From contig OZ021732.1 of NCBI GenBank assembly GCA_963978545.1, forward strand, positions 43,162,059 to 43,226,058: a stretch of 64,000 bases of DNA. Reading direction: 5' to 3'. Positions within the stretch are counted from its first letter, which is position 1, and every line of letters starts with the position of its first letter. The position numbers and the translations under genes are program-made. The stretch is from Linyphia triangularis (lineage: Eukaryota > Arthropoda > Arachnida > Araneae > Linyphiidae). A model generated the notes under the pieces. That model was not told where the DNA came from. It saw only the letters and a program-made list of their open reading frames with translations, and did not search any database. Positions 1-14,400 of the stretch are shown piece by piece.

Positions 1-1109
1 TCACAATAAGCATAAAAATTCTACCTGGCAGTTCAGGGTAATGTTAACAACAGTGTGTAAACTCTCCAGAAATATTTGTACAATGCAGCACGAACAGATC
101 ACTATATTGTCAACAAATACAAGCAATGGCATATACAAGTTAAAACAACAATGATACAGGGTTAAAATCATAAACATGCACGACAATTGTCATCGAAATA
201 AAATATGGGTGTATTAATTACATAAGGCTTAAATACAGCACTTAATACATAGTTCCAAACAGAAGTGCATTCGCAGGATACTAAAAACGGACAACTTTGA
301 ACACATTATTTAGGCTAAAAGTACTCCAGTTACTTCAATGTATATGCCACTGCTACAAAATCATCCTCACTTTGAGATATTCTACATATACAGCTCCTTA
401 TAACAGAGGAGGATGTTTTCTTTAAGGAACAAATATGTAAATTATGTACAGTTAGCTAACAAGCACTTTGTTCTATGTTCAATATTCACATGTACTTCAG
501 ATGCAGCTTTCCTGCATTAGTCCACAGTTGTTATGCTAATCTAATATTTCTGGAATGATTTCCGTAGAGATTATTAAGATGAATAAAATATTCCAAGTCC
601 AGAGCTTTGCTACAATCATGTAGGTAATGATTTAAAGTACATCAAATGTCCGAGAACCGATAATCGCCTAAACATGAAAGATGAGCAAGTAATTATAAAA
701 ATGACTAATACCTGATCTTAAAAAAAGAAAGCCGTGATTTTCTAATTCTCCACCACTGATTTGCCTCTGGAAGGGGCCAAAAGATTTAAGTACAACTCTG
801 GTGCAAAATAATTATTATATACTCTTTTAAGTAACGCGGTTAAAGTCTGTATTATATACTACATAAATGAGAACCAAATAATATAGAAAAAGCAGGATGC
901 AGACATAAACAAGTGCTGGATTACTTAAAAAGGGGGAAAAGACTAGTTTGAACCCGTGACCACAGCTTTCTAGACAGCCTTCCGATTTTATGTGAGAACA
1001 CTACGGAAAAATCTGAACAGGAACAGATACCAGCATTTGAACTGCCCCCACATCTATTGTGACTGCAACACATCTTGGGAAAATAGAATGAAGAATTTAT
1101 TGGCACAGC
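1..1109. other. UBL3 3' flank / probable 3' UTR
   Basis: This AT-rich stretch lies downstream of the UBL3 stop. I see no coding potential or clear repeat. Reading frames of about 60 codons here are chance openings. Some or all of it may be 3' UTR. Confidence 0.4.
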
Positions 1110-1174
1110 CTATAATATTGTGCAGGTGGCGCTGCAGCATCCACTGCTTCTTTCCTTGCTTTTATGCCGCTGAT
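1110..1174 (-). CDS. UBL3: UBL3 terminal coding exon 5 with CAAX box
   Basis: The acceptor is GTTGCAG|ATC. It encodes DQRHKSKERSSG, then CCSATCTIL and TAG. The basic linker plus Cys-Cys and the terminal CTIL motif fit a prenylated, possibly palmitoylated, membrane tail. The human protein ends CCVIL; here four residues (S-A-T-C) sit between the Cys pair and the last three residues. An AATAAA lies only about 12 nt after the stop on the minus strand, so the real cleavage site may be farther down, below position 1100. Confidence 0.93.
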
Positions 1175-4100
1175 CTGCAACAACATAATTATGCTTGAGT
1201 ACCACATTTATAAAATAAAAAATTAATATAAACATAGTACTTATTCTTCAAAAATTTAATACTGTTCATTCAAACAATAAAATATACTTTGTATGGTTTT
1301 TGTTAAGAAAACGAAGAAGTTGTCCACATTTATTGTATTGTGATCTGATGTAATAAAAAGAACATCAGAAAAGAAATGCAATGTGACTGATTCAAACGTT
1401 TAGAAAGATAAAACTAGCAACAGGTTTCAAGCTTGCTCAGTTGTTAATTTTTACATTGATAGATGTCCCAAAATATAGCTTTCAAAATAAGATGCACGGT
1501 TATAATTATAAATTCAGCTAATTCCCCAATTTTACACACTAATTTTCTCACTCTCCGATAAATGTCCCTGATTTAACAGTAAAAATTATTCAGAAAATAC
1601 AGATTACGCAGTATTAAAAATGGAAAACCTTTTTCCTGATTAATAAAATCTTAAAAATTAAGAAACCCCAATTGTTTAGTTTTATTACCACTCGGATGAA
1701 TGTTTTAATCTTAAGTAAAATAACTCAAGAAAATTCTTGAATACCAAGAAAAATTAATGCACCTTTAAAATCTTGAAACAATGAAAAACATACAATATTC
1801 TGAAAAAAAAAAATCGTACGATAAAGTAGAAATATAGAAAGCTAATGGACATCTTTGCTCATTAGCTCTACAAACCTTGAGAGTTGGGCTCTGGTAAATT
1901 TTCTCGTGGAATAAGATGCATCACAGTTGTTCTTCCCAAGGGCAATTGCAGCGCTAAAAAAAAATAGTTTAAAAATTAATCCAGAAAAACAAAACTTTTA
2001 CTATATAAATCCTTTATTAGCACTGCCAGCTTTTATGAGCAAATGTAACATATATTAGCGATACTGAGCTCAAATAAATTATTCTTGGATCACTACAGCC
2101 CCTCCTCCAAAACTTGATAGAATGCCATCAACAATGAGTATCAAGTTCCTGCCTGATTGGATAACAGCAAGTGGATTATTAGCCTTCTGAAAATTTGCCC
2201 ACCACAAACAATAGAAGACAACATAGTGTTAGAAATATCGATGCAGCTAATTCTATGTAGACAATCTTTGTTTACAATTGATTAAGCATAATCAAAGAAG
2301 AACTAAAAACAAACAGACGTTTTGATTGAAACCAAGAAATGCTAAGGCCAACCAAAAACTTTATTTTTTGTTACAAACAAAATACATAAACTTTTTAAAA
2401 ATATGTACCACTTTAGAGTTAAAAATGCCATTAATGATAATGCCTTGAGAAACAGAATGGCACAAAATGTTAGTACAATATACAAACATATATATAATTC
2501 TTTTGTGCATGGCTACACAGGTTGTATTTATATATGCAGAATGGCAACACCAGCAGCTTGTTTCCATATTGAAATCAATGGCTGCTGAATGGTTGAATTA
2601 AAAGGAATATTTGTTTTTCTGATGCAGCGTCTTTTTTTTAAAAAAACAGCTGCATGCTCAATAGGGTGCGTCTTATATACTACTAAAAAATTAATTTTTA
2701 AATTTTTAACAGGACACCCTTTCAAATGATTCCGTTCAGTGAGAAATCACATGTGTAAAAATTTTGGGTATTTAAATAAAACTTAGGGGTTGCTACCACT
2801 ATCATAGAAAAAATGAAGTTTTTTTACTTTAAAGTATAAAAATGTGAGAAAAATCTCATACGTCAGCTTTGTTAAAATCATTAGAGAGTAAAGAAAAACC
2901 GCATGCAGTTGCATCAGAGGAAAATGATCATAAACAATGAAATGGTAGTGTTTACACTCAAGAAACAGTTAACTGGTTACGATTAACACAGTTTTACAGA
3001 GTATGGTATAGTTTTTTTAATAAAAAAAAACAAGGTCGGAAATTATAAATAAAGAGAAGAAAAAAATGTAATGATTGTTAAAGCCTATTAATTGAAGAAA
3101 GATGGTTGTTTTCAGATTATCTGGCGCCGTCAGCAACACGAGGGCTATAATGCGGCGAAACATTCGTCATTAGACAAGCCAACATACATTTACGAACACC
3201 CATGCCTAACACGGGACTCAAACCCGCAACCTCACGGTCTAGAAGCTAGCACGCTAACCACTATACCGTTTGGTTGGCTCAATTGAAGATTTTCAAAATA
3301 TCAACTTTAGTATATTTTCAAATTTTAGTTCAATTAAAATTGATATGAGTAACTTGGACTAAAACCCATATAAGCTACTTAAAATATAATATGTACAGGG
3401 TTCATACTCAATCTATTATAGTAAAATTCAGGAGTTACTAAGGAGTTTTTCAGGAGTAAGTGCAGTAAATTCAGGAGTTAACGGGGAAAAAAATTACGTC
3501 TAAAAGCATATTTTCTCTCTACGTGCCTGGTTGTCGAGAATTGTGGCGCATTCTAAGACTGTAGAGATGAAGCGCAGGTGCAGTAATTTGAAGTACGGTA
3601 AGAATTTCAAATTTTAGAAAAGTTTTATCGAGTAAAAAAAAAAAAAAAAACGCTTTGTTTTAAGGTTCTACTTATCTTCTTACCCTTTGATGATAAATTT
3701 TAAGGAGATAAAAAGAAATATCAGGAGTAGCAACACAATTTTCAGAAGTTATAAGGGCCCTTATTTAAGAAAAGCAAATTTCAGGAGGCATACGAACCCT
3801 GTATATAATAACTACTGGCTGTTCAAGAGTGAACTGATATCTTCAACAGCCACCATGAGTCTCAGAAAGAAAAAAACACACCAGTGACATAATGTGAAAA
3901 GGAATAAGATTCAGCATTCTTGTTTTGTATTCTGATTCATGACGAACTATTGTCTGCTTTGAATCTAAATCTCTTCAGTTAGTTGAATCGTATTTGTAGA
4001 TTTCTTGGTTCTCTGAAAGCTTAGAATTTAAAAAAGAATGTCACTTGCTAAGTCTTAAGGTTAATTTTTCATATACAGTCCATTACTAGTTACCTTTCTC

Positions 4101-5430
4101 AATAAACACTGGCTGAACAATTAAATATTCTAATAAATACATGAAACACATTAATTGCAATGCTTGCGTAATGCTAAATTTGTCAGATTTTGCAGAGCTG
4201 GTAGCAATCTCTAAATACCATTTGATTTTAATAAAAAAAAATTGGGATTTTTTTTTCATCACACGAGAGGGTGACCCATAAAAAATTAACATCTTCGAAA
4301 ATAAGACGCACCCTAATGCTCAATCAGCAAATGTGAGAATAGATAAAATGCTGCGAGATATCGTAGAAGTTGCATAGAGAGTGTTCTCTCGGTGGTGACC
4401 ACTCCAAGGGAAAAAATCCTTCCGGGGAATATTCGAAAGAATGATCGAAATTAAACGTGATTTTCTATTTATTAGGATGCATTTTTTCTATTATACTAGG
4501 ACGTATTCTGAAAACTACTACACTTTTGGCATGCGAGGCAAACCAACAAGGGTTGGCAAGCGTTAATGAGCCGAGGGCAGAGTCCCCAATATCAAGTTAA
4601 TTTACCTGTATAAAATGCATTAAGTTTGGAATTTTAGGGTTGCATGTAATTTAGGTAGCATATTAGATCAAAAATTTAAGACCAAAGCTCTTATATTAAA
4701 TTTTAGTAAATCAATACATGAAGATTCATAAGCTATGAATAATTCATAAGTTATAAAGATAAATTATGCTTAGTGAAATCAAGTACCTTTCAAAACCTAT
4801 AATTACAGATATTATACAATTGTGTGAACATAAATTAAATTATCACAGTATAAATATGGAAACACCACCCTTAATAACAAATAATCAGTCTATAAATAAA
4901 ATTTAAAATTCTTAAAAAGTACTGTCTAACTATGAAAAATCAAAACTATTAGTTTAAAACTTATTGATTACAATGCAGAGCTCAAGTGACAAAATTATTA
5001 ACAAAATTTTGTTTCGCATTGGAGTGGCAAATAAAGTTTTGAGCGTAGAGTAACCATATTAGTTTTAGTAATGTTTTTTACTGAAGTACTATCTTTAAGT
5101 CAATTTTTAAAATAACATTTTACCAGAAGCACTATTTCTTAGAAAGTAATAGGATATGCTACATTTAATCAGTCAACCAAAGCTACAACATACGGGTTAT
5201 TTAGTTTAAAAAGATGCAACCTCATATAAACAGTTGGCTATTTTGGGAGTTTTCTAATACAACGGCCAAATAGTACTGTAAAGTTGCACCAATACCAACA
5301 ATTGTGCAGCAGAATTTCGAAGTAGTGCAAATGAGACACTAGTGTTCTAATGTGTTGGTAGGTTAAAAATATCTAATGTCCCACAGGGTGCTAAGAACAA
5401 ATATCAATATTCTGGATTAGTTCTGATTTT

Positions 5431-5466
<36 letters not shown>

Positions 5467-8400
5467 TTATGTTTGCACTGTTTTAGCAAAAAAATCACCG
5501 ATTTGGATAGATAGATAGATTAGATAATATGATAAATAAAAAATACATACATTTTAGGATACAAGTCAAATTTTTAATCAGAAAATTCCTTTACATAAAT
5601 TGCAAGTTTGATGTAATTTACTGGGTTTGCAGTCCTTAAAACTACTTGCTTGGGTAAGTCTAGTTCTTATATAAGATCTCTTAAAGTCTTTATTTTTCAT
5701 CACGGGTCCATAATTTTGCGATTATGAATCTTTTTCATTTTAGATTTTTTTTTTACTATCCCAATTTTGATTTTCATATTGCACCCTTCTACCTGTTTAC
5801 ACCCAGCTGTTCTTAATGGAACAAGTTATCTGCCAAGTTGCACGGAATCACCGATTTCCAGGAACACTTCACTTCTTTTAAATTCAAGTGTGGATGTGGT
5901 TCTATTTTAGATATAGAAAAAAAAAGTTTTCCATTTTAGATATAGAAAAAAAAAGTTTTCCAATGTTATAAATTTATAAAGGTCAATAAAGTTCTTCAAA
6001 ACTACTTATTTATCTTTTAAAAGCTGAATGAATCAGGGTTGGCACAGTTTAACCCAATTGGTTTAAACCAAATGTTTTTTTTTTTTAAAGAATAATTCAA
6101 AATTGTATTTATTTACTTACAATTAGATTTTTCAAATTATTTGATGTTGTAAATAACTTCTATTTTTAACCAAAAGTTTTCCACTCCAAAGATTTCCATC
6201 TCCAAAGGAATTTATTGAAAGTATACAGTTATAAAGTGATAGCGAATGCAAGAAAATTAAAGTTTAATGGTGATGTATTGAAGGAAGTTTATGTATTTCT
6301 TACTGCAAAAACAACTACAGCGAATGTTGAGATAATTTTTTTTTAAGTTGTACAATTGCTGCGTAACAGCAAAACTAGTTTATTTTTTTCTGTTCAAAAT
6401 CCAAAATTTGTTTTAAATGGAACAGAGAAATAAGAATTTATTTTTTAAGAAAATAATTTACTAAATGAAATATCTGCATTCTTGGTACTATAACATGATT
6501 AAGTGATGTTTTTGTAAATGAAAAATTATACTGATTGGTACTATTGAACAACAAGTTTTAATATTAATCTAATAGATATAATTATTTAGTTTTTTAATTA
6601 TATAATAGTTTTATAATTATTCAAAATTATTAATTAAACTCTATTATTAATGTCCACATAAGTAGCAACAATTGTTTATTTTGTTTAAATTATTTTCAAA
6701 AGGAATATTAAGTGTTACTTAAACATTAATTATTCTAGTTAATGTAAAATTTTATTTATAAATATGTATCCAAGTAATTAGGGAAAGAAAAAAAAAGGGG
6801 GGGGGGGGGGGGAGAGAGATTTTTTTTTTTAATGAAAAAAAACCTGTTACTTTAGTAGCCAATAAATCTATTGTCATGTTTGCCAAAACAAATTTTCCTG
6901 TTTAGCAGCCCATAAAAAGAAAAGTAAACGATTGATTCATTTAAATTTTAGAAAAATTTGAATAGGATTAGGTAGTGGAACTTTTACAGGCATTTTTTTT
7001 TTAAAGTTTTATTATGTGCAATATTTCTTTTTAAACCATTCAGTTTCATTCAAACAGAAATAGGACTAGCATTTCATATGGATCTTTTTTTTTGTTTAAG
7101 TTTTCCATGCACATTTTTAATTTGTGCCTTTTGAGGACCTTTATTTTCTTTTAATCAGTATTTTTTAAACATTATCGTGATACAAAAATAAAATAATAAA
7201 GGTTGGTTGGTTTGTTGAAATTTACTGGTGCAAGGGCAATGCTAGGGCCAAGCTGCGCCGAATAAAATAATAAAGACATAATTTGAGAAAACTTATTGCA
7301 AATTGCAGAAATTTGTAACAGAAGTGTTCTCAGAAACAGGTGAAACGAATTTTCTTCTCTGAGGAATGATATTGGATTATAAAAGTAAAACATTTTATTC
7401 TTCAAAGAATTGTACAATTCTTTAAAAAGCAAAAAAAAAGCTTCCTGCCGTTCGGCAAAACCCAGAACTGCATCTACAGCAGTTCAACATCTACAGACAG
7501 AACTGGACTAGACTGATGCTGATTAATTCTCACGAGAGCTTTTTATAGGTTGCCAACATTCTCAAAAATTCTAGAAATATCCAGATAAACCTAACCATTG
7601 CCACAACTTTACAGCTTGTATTTCCGATATAATTTACAATTTTTACACTAATGTAAAGCTATAATTAAAAGTGTCAGAAAATGATTGCAGAACTAAAATA
7701 GAATTAGAATTTACCAAATATTTAATTATATGCAATTATTTACCACTTCTCGTTCATAACATAGGAGTTTCCTTTATTAGGAAAATAGAGCCCTGCAATT
7801 TTTCCTTTCTAGATGAACACTGATCAATGCAAATACAGAAAGTTTCTAACTATCAATATGAAGCAAAATAACAATATTAATATTATTTTAGTAGTTCTAA
7901 ATGCTGATAACTCCAATTACCTCCTAAAGTCACATTGCCATGGAGAAAGCGTCCTTGATAGATTAGTCGTAATATTTCTGCTTTAGACACTGCTTCAGCA
8001 GACCATTCTAAGAAAAAAAAAGAAAAAATCATCATACAGTAAAACTAGAATTACAAAATGAGCACTCCTATTAAGTATTATATAAAAACTACTTATAACT
8101 TGTTTTTTCAACAGCATGTTTACAATTGTTAAATTCTTTACCATAGACAGTGCAAATACAGAATTTTTTTTCAACAAATCTTGTCAATGACTGATAAAAT
8201 ACAAGGTGTTAAACAGTTGGTGCTATTGACATATTTAGAAGTGGAAAAAAGAAATTCAAAATCATATGCAAGAATCAGAACATATCAGTACTGAATCTGA
8301 AACATTTAGAGCCAAAGAAATTTGAGTACATAAAATAAAGCTTGTACCTCTTAAGTAAAAATGGTTGAACTAAATTATTTTGCATACTGTATTCAATGTA

Positions 8401-11400
8401 AGGCTTGAAGATTTTGAGGTATGTAAAAATTCAGATCAGGCATAAATCCCTCCTCCTACAGATTTCCAGCCAGGTATGTAAATATTTAATAAAAAACCCT
8501 TTCCAAAAATAAAAATCCATATAAAAAAAAATCCCCAACTTCCCTCATACACGAAATGATACAAATTTTTAATATAAATGTGTTAATATATTGTATTGTT
8601 AACACCAATTTAAAATGCTCTTGAAATTCAACATGCAATTGTTATTGTACTCGTGACAGCCTTTGACCCATTGAAGAAAATAGTGTATTCATTAAAATCA
8701 AAAATTGGATGAACTAATCAAGACTATTATCAACATTCCTAAAAAAATCAGTATTCAAAAATTCTCAACAAGATATTGCTGGGTTATTTGTGTAGTGGTT
8801 GTGACAGCACTAGAGCTGTATTTGAGAAACAGAGAAACTGTCAGGAAGGGTCAAAGAGGTTCATTGGAAAACTAAAAATAAGGAGAATTCACAGTAAAAA
8901 AGTATATAGGTTTTAAATTATACATTTGAATAGAAAATCAGTGCGACTATCAATTAGTATTGCAGTAGAAACCTAATAATACTGGAGTCTGAGGCTGCGT
9001 TTGAAAAAGTTATATAAACATTTAACTTCAGGGTTCCAACAGAAATAAAAGTGAATGAAGCTGGAGAAACTTTATTTTTCTCTTTGTCATTCAAAAAGAC
9101 TAATGCAAAACTTAAATCCTTTCCACCCACAGCAGACAGTAAAGCTCAGCACTTATATAATTCTTGAAAATAAATTTGAGGAGGTCATTCAGAAGTCTTG
9201 AAAATAAATTTGGCTCTCAAAAGTAATCTCAATTATTATACTGTTGGTCTGTGGTGCTATTGACAAAGGAGTTTGCCAAACGCTGTTCTAGATCGATGCA
9301 CATACCCGAGTTTTTGTCAAGACACAATTGAAACAATATTTCCAGATTTATGGTAAATACAACTTCTAGGCAGATACACCCAATCAAAATATTTGTAATT
9401 TTGGAAGTAATTTGTTCTTTTGAGCTGATAACCATAAAAAATCCCAAGAGCTCTATTTTTGGAAGATGAGAATACTTTCTACATCTGATTAATAAGTAAA
9501 ACAAAGTGGCGACAGAATTTGAGAAATAAAATTCTCCGACATTTCCCTGATTACTTAAAAAATTCCCTGATGTGCGCTATAATTCAAAAAACCAAATAAC
9601 GGAGAATTAAAAAAAAAAATTAATTAATAAGTAAATTTAATTCTAAATAGTCAGAGTATAATTGGTGGTTGTGGGCGGGATATAGATGGCTTCGCTTAGT
9701 TGCTGAGAGTAGTAAAAGGTCAGAATCGTCATTCTCCCAAATCGGCCAGTAGCCAGATATTGAGGGCTTTTTGGATGGACTTAAAAAGTACATGGAGGGG
9801 GAAAAAAACTTTATTCAACGCGATGACATCACAGCATCCACTTCACTTCACATGACGCGAACCGAGGTAGATACCTGCACGGGGCATGCGAGAAGGGAAA
9901 CACAAACATTTTATAATTCCCTGATTAAAGGGTAATTTTACAAAATTCCCTGAATTCCAGGTTCTGTAGTCACCCTGTAAAATATATACCTACATAATTT
10001 CAATGAACCTGACTAATTGGAACAAACATTTGGAGACAAGACAAAATTTTCTAATACGAAAGGCATTTATTTTTAAACTGTACTTCACATGCAAAAGTAT
10101 TCTTAAGAAAACTTAGCAAACTTAAGAGAAAAAAACAAAACAATTTAAAATGATTGTTTGGTACTACCTATGTGAAGGGTTATATTAACCACAGCCACTC
10201 AAACAGTACAGTATGATTTAGCAAGACACTAGGAAGGAAATGATTGATTATACAATCATACCTGTTGGCGCTATCTTGCACATTTTGTAATAACATTTTT
10301 ATTTAAAATGCAGCAGTCAAAACATACAAGCATAACACACTTATTTTTTTATTTTTTTTTAAATTTAATATAGCATGAAAACAAAGTAAGGTTTAAGAAA
10401 TAGAGGAAGCTATTTTTTCAAAGATAAATTAGTTAGCATTTCAATTAATGTATGTTAGAAACTAACACCATTTAATTTTTATATTTTCTAGTTATGATTT
10501 TTCGATAACAGAATTTAAAAAAAATAATCCAGAATAAATTGCCTTAATAAATAAAACCCTCAACCAAACTTACATGAATGTGAAGGGAAATTATGAAAAT
10601 GGTAAAACTGAATTGGGACAATCACAATTAGTGGTACAATTAAGGACTGTATCGTCCCTTTAGATTTTTTAATTTTTACGTTTTTGATAAGTATATTAAA
10701 CTCTTTGCAAATTAGCCCCCTCCATTTGTGGCGTTTGTTGAAACCCAATCAGCAGTGCAGATTACAAAACACAAGAGCTAATACTAATGAAAAAAATAAA
10801 AAATCCTATACAAGACCAGAGCATAACATCTCCATCACTAATCCAGAGCATAAAAATTTTTCAAATTTTCATTAGATATTGAGTGTAATTGCACCATGTA
10901 ATTAACAGAAATTGCTAAATTTAGTTACTTTATATCAATATAGAATGCACAAGCCATGCAATGACAGAGTACTGTACTCTAACAATGATAACCATGTCTG
11001 ACAGTGCTTGTTTTGATTTAATATTTCTTTAGTCCTTTTGCAGGCGAAATCTTGAGCTTGTGCTCTTTACATTGTAGTCCCACAATGAGATGGCACAAAG
11101 CCATCAAACACATACCAAACATAAGAAAATTTCAGAACAATGCAATGTCACTAGAGGGAGTAATAGTAATGCATACTTTGTATTTTTTCTGGAACCTATT
11201 TTTTTTAAAGTCTTTCAATTTCTTTAACAACACCTTTAAAGTGTTTTTAATTTGGCTATTTCCTTTGTAACCATCTCTAATCTAATATAAAAGAAACCTC
11301 TTAACTTGTAAAATTTCATTGCATATACACAGAAAAAAAAATCAAACTTGAAATGCTTCCAATTGTGATCTAAGGATTAATATTAAATTAATGATACAAG

Positions 11401-14400
11401 AGTAATAAATATTCATAGAATACTTTGCAAATTACATTAGTTTTTTGAAAGAATTAATATTCAAAAAGTTTGTAGCAGGAAATACCAAATCAGGAAATAC
11501 TAAATAGCAGGAAATACCTGCTATTTAGTTCCATAAACTTACCTATAGGCCAATTATCAAATACATGTTGAGCAATATCAGCCGCAGAGTCACTGGGGCT
11601 AAATAAAAACTCCTTCGTCTTTCCACTGACAAGTATCAATCGTAAGTTGATCTGAAAGAAACGAAAAATATGAATAAAGGAAGACAACTACAAATCTCAA
11701 TGTTTTAAATTATTCACCCTGAAAGTTGTCAAAGCTGCTATTTCTAACTTGATAATTAAGCCAACTAATATTAAATTTTCTGAAAGGATTAGCTTATTGA
11801 AAAGATTAAATCCTGCAATTGATTTAGTCTTTATGCCTCATTTGAAATCACATATACTAGTAGAACAATAATCATTTCAGTGAAAAGTGTTAGCAACTTC
11901 TGGGAAAAATACAATTTCTAACCACAAATTGAGAAATTTCCTGTGGAAACACACTTTAGGCAGAACAAATAAGAAAAAAAGTTTGTGTGCTTTATTGGAA
12001 CAAATATCTATAAGAGTTATGCTCATTGCTAACTCACTTACTGAATGACTCTAAAGCTGTGTTGACAGTAGCATCCTGTCTTTTATTCAGTTTAATGAGA
12101 GGTGAATAAGTGTTTATTATATCATTTTTCAATGGGGGGGGGGGGGGGTGCCATAATACAACTTCTAGTATAATATATAGGAGTCATATGATAAAAAAAT
12201 TACAACACATATCTACAGAAAGGAGTTATTTCTTATACAATTAGAGCTAAAAATGAACACTAGCCTCTTTTTAAATCTTTTATATTAACTTTGATTATGT
12301 TTGTTGATGGGAATCGGCGGAGGCCTAATTAACCCCCTTGCCATCATCCAATCGAACTGAAACTTGGAAGATAGGTTTGATGTCGATGACAATGCATTCT
12401 ATTAAATTTTGGGACAGTTACAGTCACTAAAAAATCGCTTTTACGGAATACTAATAAACCCACTTGCTGTCATTCAATCGCTTTAAAATAGCATTGCACT
12501 GACTTTTGTTGAAACTCTTCCCTGTTGCTAAAATTTTAATAAACAATAAAATGACTTCAACCATAATAAATAAATGATTTTTGGATGCAATATAAATTCA
12601 CATTCAATTTTAATAAATCAATTTTAAAATGCAGTTTGCCGTACATTTTGCTGATAGAAATGTTTTTGATATCAGAGCTGTGTTAATGAATATACAATGC
12701 ATATAAAGGATTTTTTAAATACTGTTTATATTTACGAGTTATATTATTTAGAATCAAATGCAACAAGAAAAAGAAACATTAAATCAAAATTTGAAATTTC
12801 AATGAATATCTGAAAAAAGCATAAAATCGTGACAAAATGGCCGAAATCCGTACCTTGTCGGGCTAATCTCCTAAGAGTTGACAGGTGTGAAAATATATTA
12901 TTAAATTAATTGAAACTTAACTTTCATATAAACTTTTACAGCATAATCTCCCAAAGTCCAAATCTTTGTAGCATAAACTGCACTAACTTTCTTGCTTAAT
13001 TGCAAATAAAAGCCACCATTTGTGAGAGTCTTTACTTAATCATAAGACATTAAAACACAGCTAAACGATCCGTAAATAACACAGCTTAAACATAATTTAT
13101 AATATCAATCCACAGACGGAAGTACACACACACTTGATGTTCCCTAGATAACAATGATTTCAAGCAACTAAAAGATAATAGGACAATTAGATTTGGCATT
13201 ACCTTAAAAAAATGGGGGAGGGGGGGGGGGGGGACTGGAATAGAAAATTATGGACCCAAGGTGAAAAATAAGGTCTAGGAAGACCTACTAAAAAATAAGT
13301 AGTTATTAAGTGCTTTTAAGGACCGATCAAACCCTTTGCAAATAAAACCCATTGAGAAATGCACTTATCAAACTATCAAAAATGCAGCATATTAAATATC
13401 CACGGCAATAAATAAAATATTTCAAGTAAAATGATTTTCATCCTTGATAAGACTGAAGCTGTAAAGTGTCATGAAAAATAAACTAAGAAAAGAATGATCC
13501 CGTTGCACAATACGAAAAAGCTAACATCGTTCTTTGACGCATACTTCAACAATTGACCTAACAACCGAGCCGCATTAAAAAAAAGGCGTAGGGAGAACAA
13601 AAGGGTGCTTTCACACAACTAGTAAATTGTACGCAAGTGACAGCTGCATTATATTCTCATCTTTCCTAGGAGACCAGATAGCAGAGAAAGGAAAAAAATC
13701 CAGTCTCAATCAAAATAAATTGGACCATTGCCCTCGTGTCCAGCCCCACCCAATTCTATACACGACACTAAAAAACCCACGGATCCATTCGATAATTTCA
13801 ATTGGCGTATAAAGATGCACATTTTCAAAGGGAAAGGGGTATGTTGTTTTAGGTTGGTTGGTTGGTTGTTTTCAGATTATCTGGCGCCGTCAGCAACACG
13901 AGGGCTATAATGCGCCGAAACATTCGTCATTAGACAAGCCAACATACATTTACAAACACCCATGCCTAACACGGGACTCGAACCCGCAACCTCGCGGTCT
14001 AAAAGCTAGCACGCTAACCCCCTATACCGTTTGGTCGGCATGTTGTTTTAGGTATTTATACACAAAAGAAGCACAAGGGATACTTCGTTAAATCTTTTTT
14101 AAGACCACTTGACTAAAAAAAGTCAAAATTTAGAGTAGTTTGATACTTTGATGATTTATAAATAGTACAAGCCATCAAATGATAAAATCCTTCTAATAAT
14201 GCCAGGGATGATTGGAATGATCAAAATGAATTGAATATTAATACTATACGTAAAATCAAAAACCAAACTATTCTGCCAGGGATTTTATGTTGTAAAACCC
14301 TTATTCTAATTAACACATAAATTGAAATTATTAACATCGAGTAAATAATTGTTGGATATTAAAAAGCGATTATGTGAATTGTATAGGTGATTTAAAAACA

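Larger units (their letters stand above)
2662..4315. mobile_element. Candidate TA-flanked TIR element (Tc1/mariner-like), nested insertions
   Basis: TAGGGTGCGTCTTAT begins at 2662 and its exact inverted complement ends at 4315. The outer TA on each side would be the TA target duplication typical of Tc1/mariner/pogo elements. The 1.65 kb interval contains later insertions: a SINE (3099-3280) and a 406-bp MITE (3396-3801). No transposase frame is visible. The TIR is only 15 bp, so the pairing of the two ends is an inference. Confidence 0.5.
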
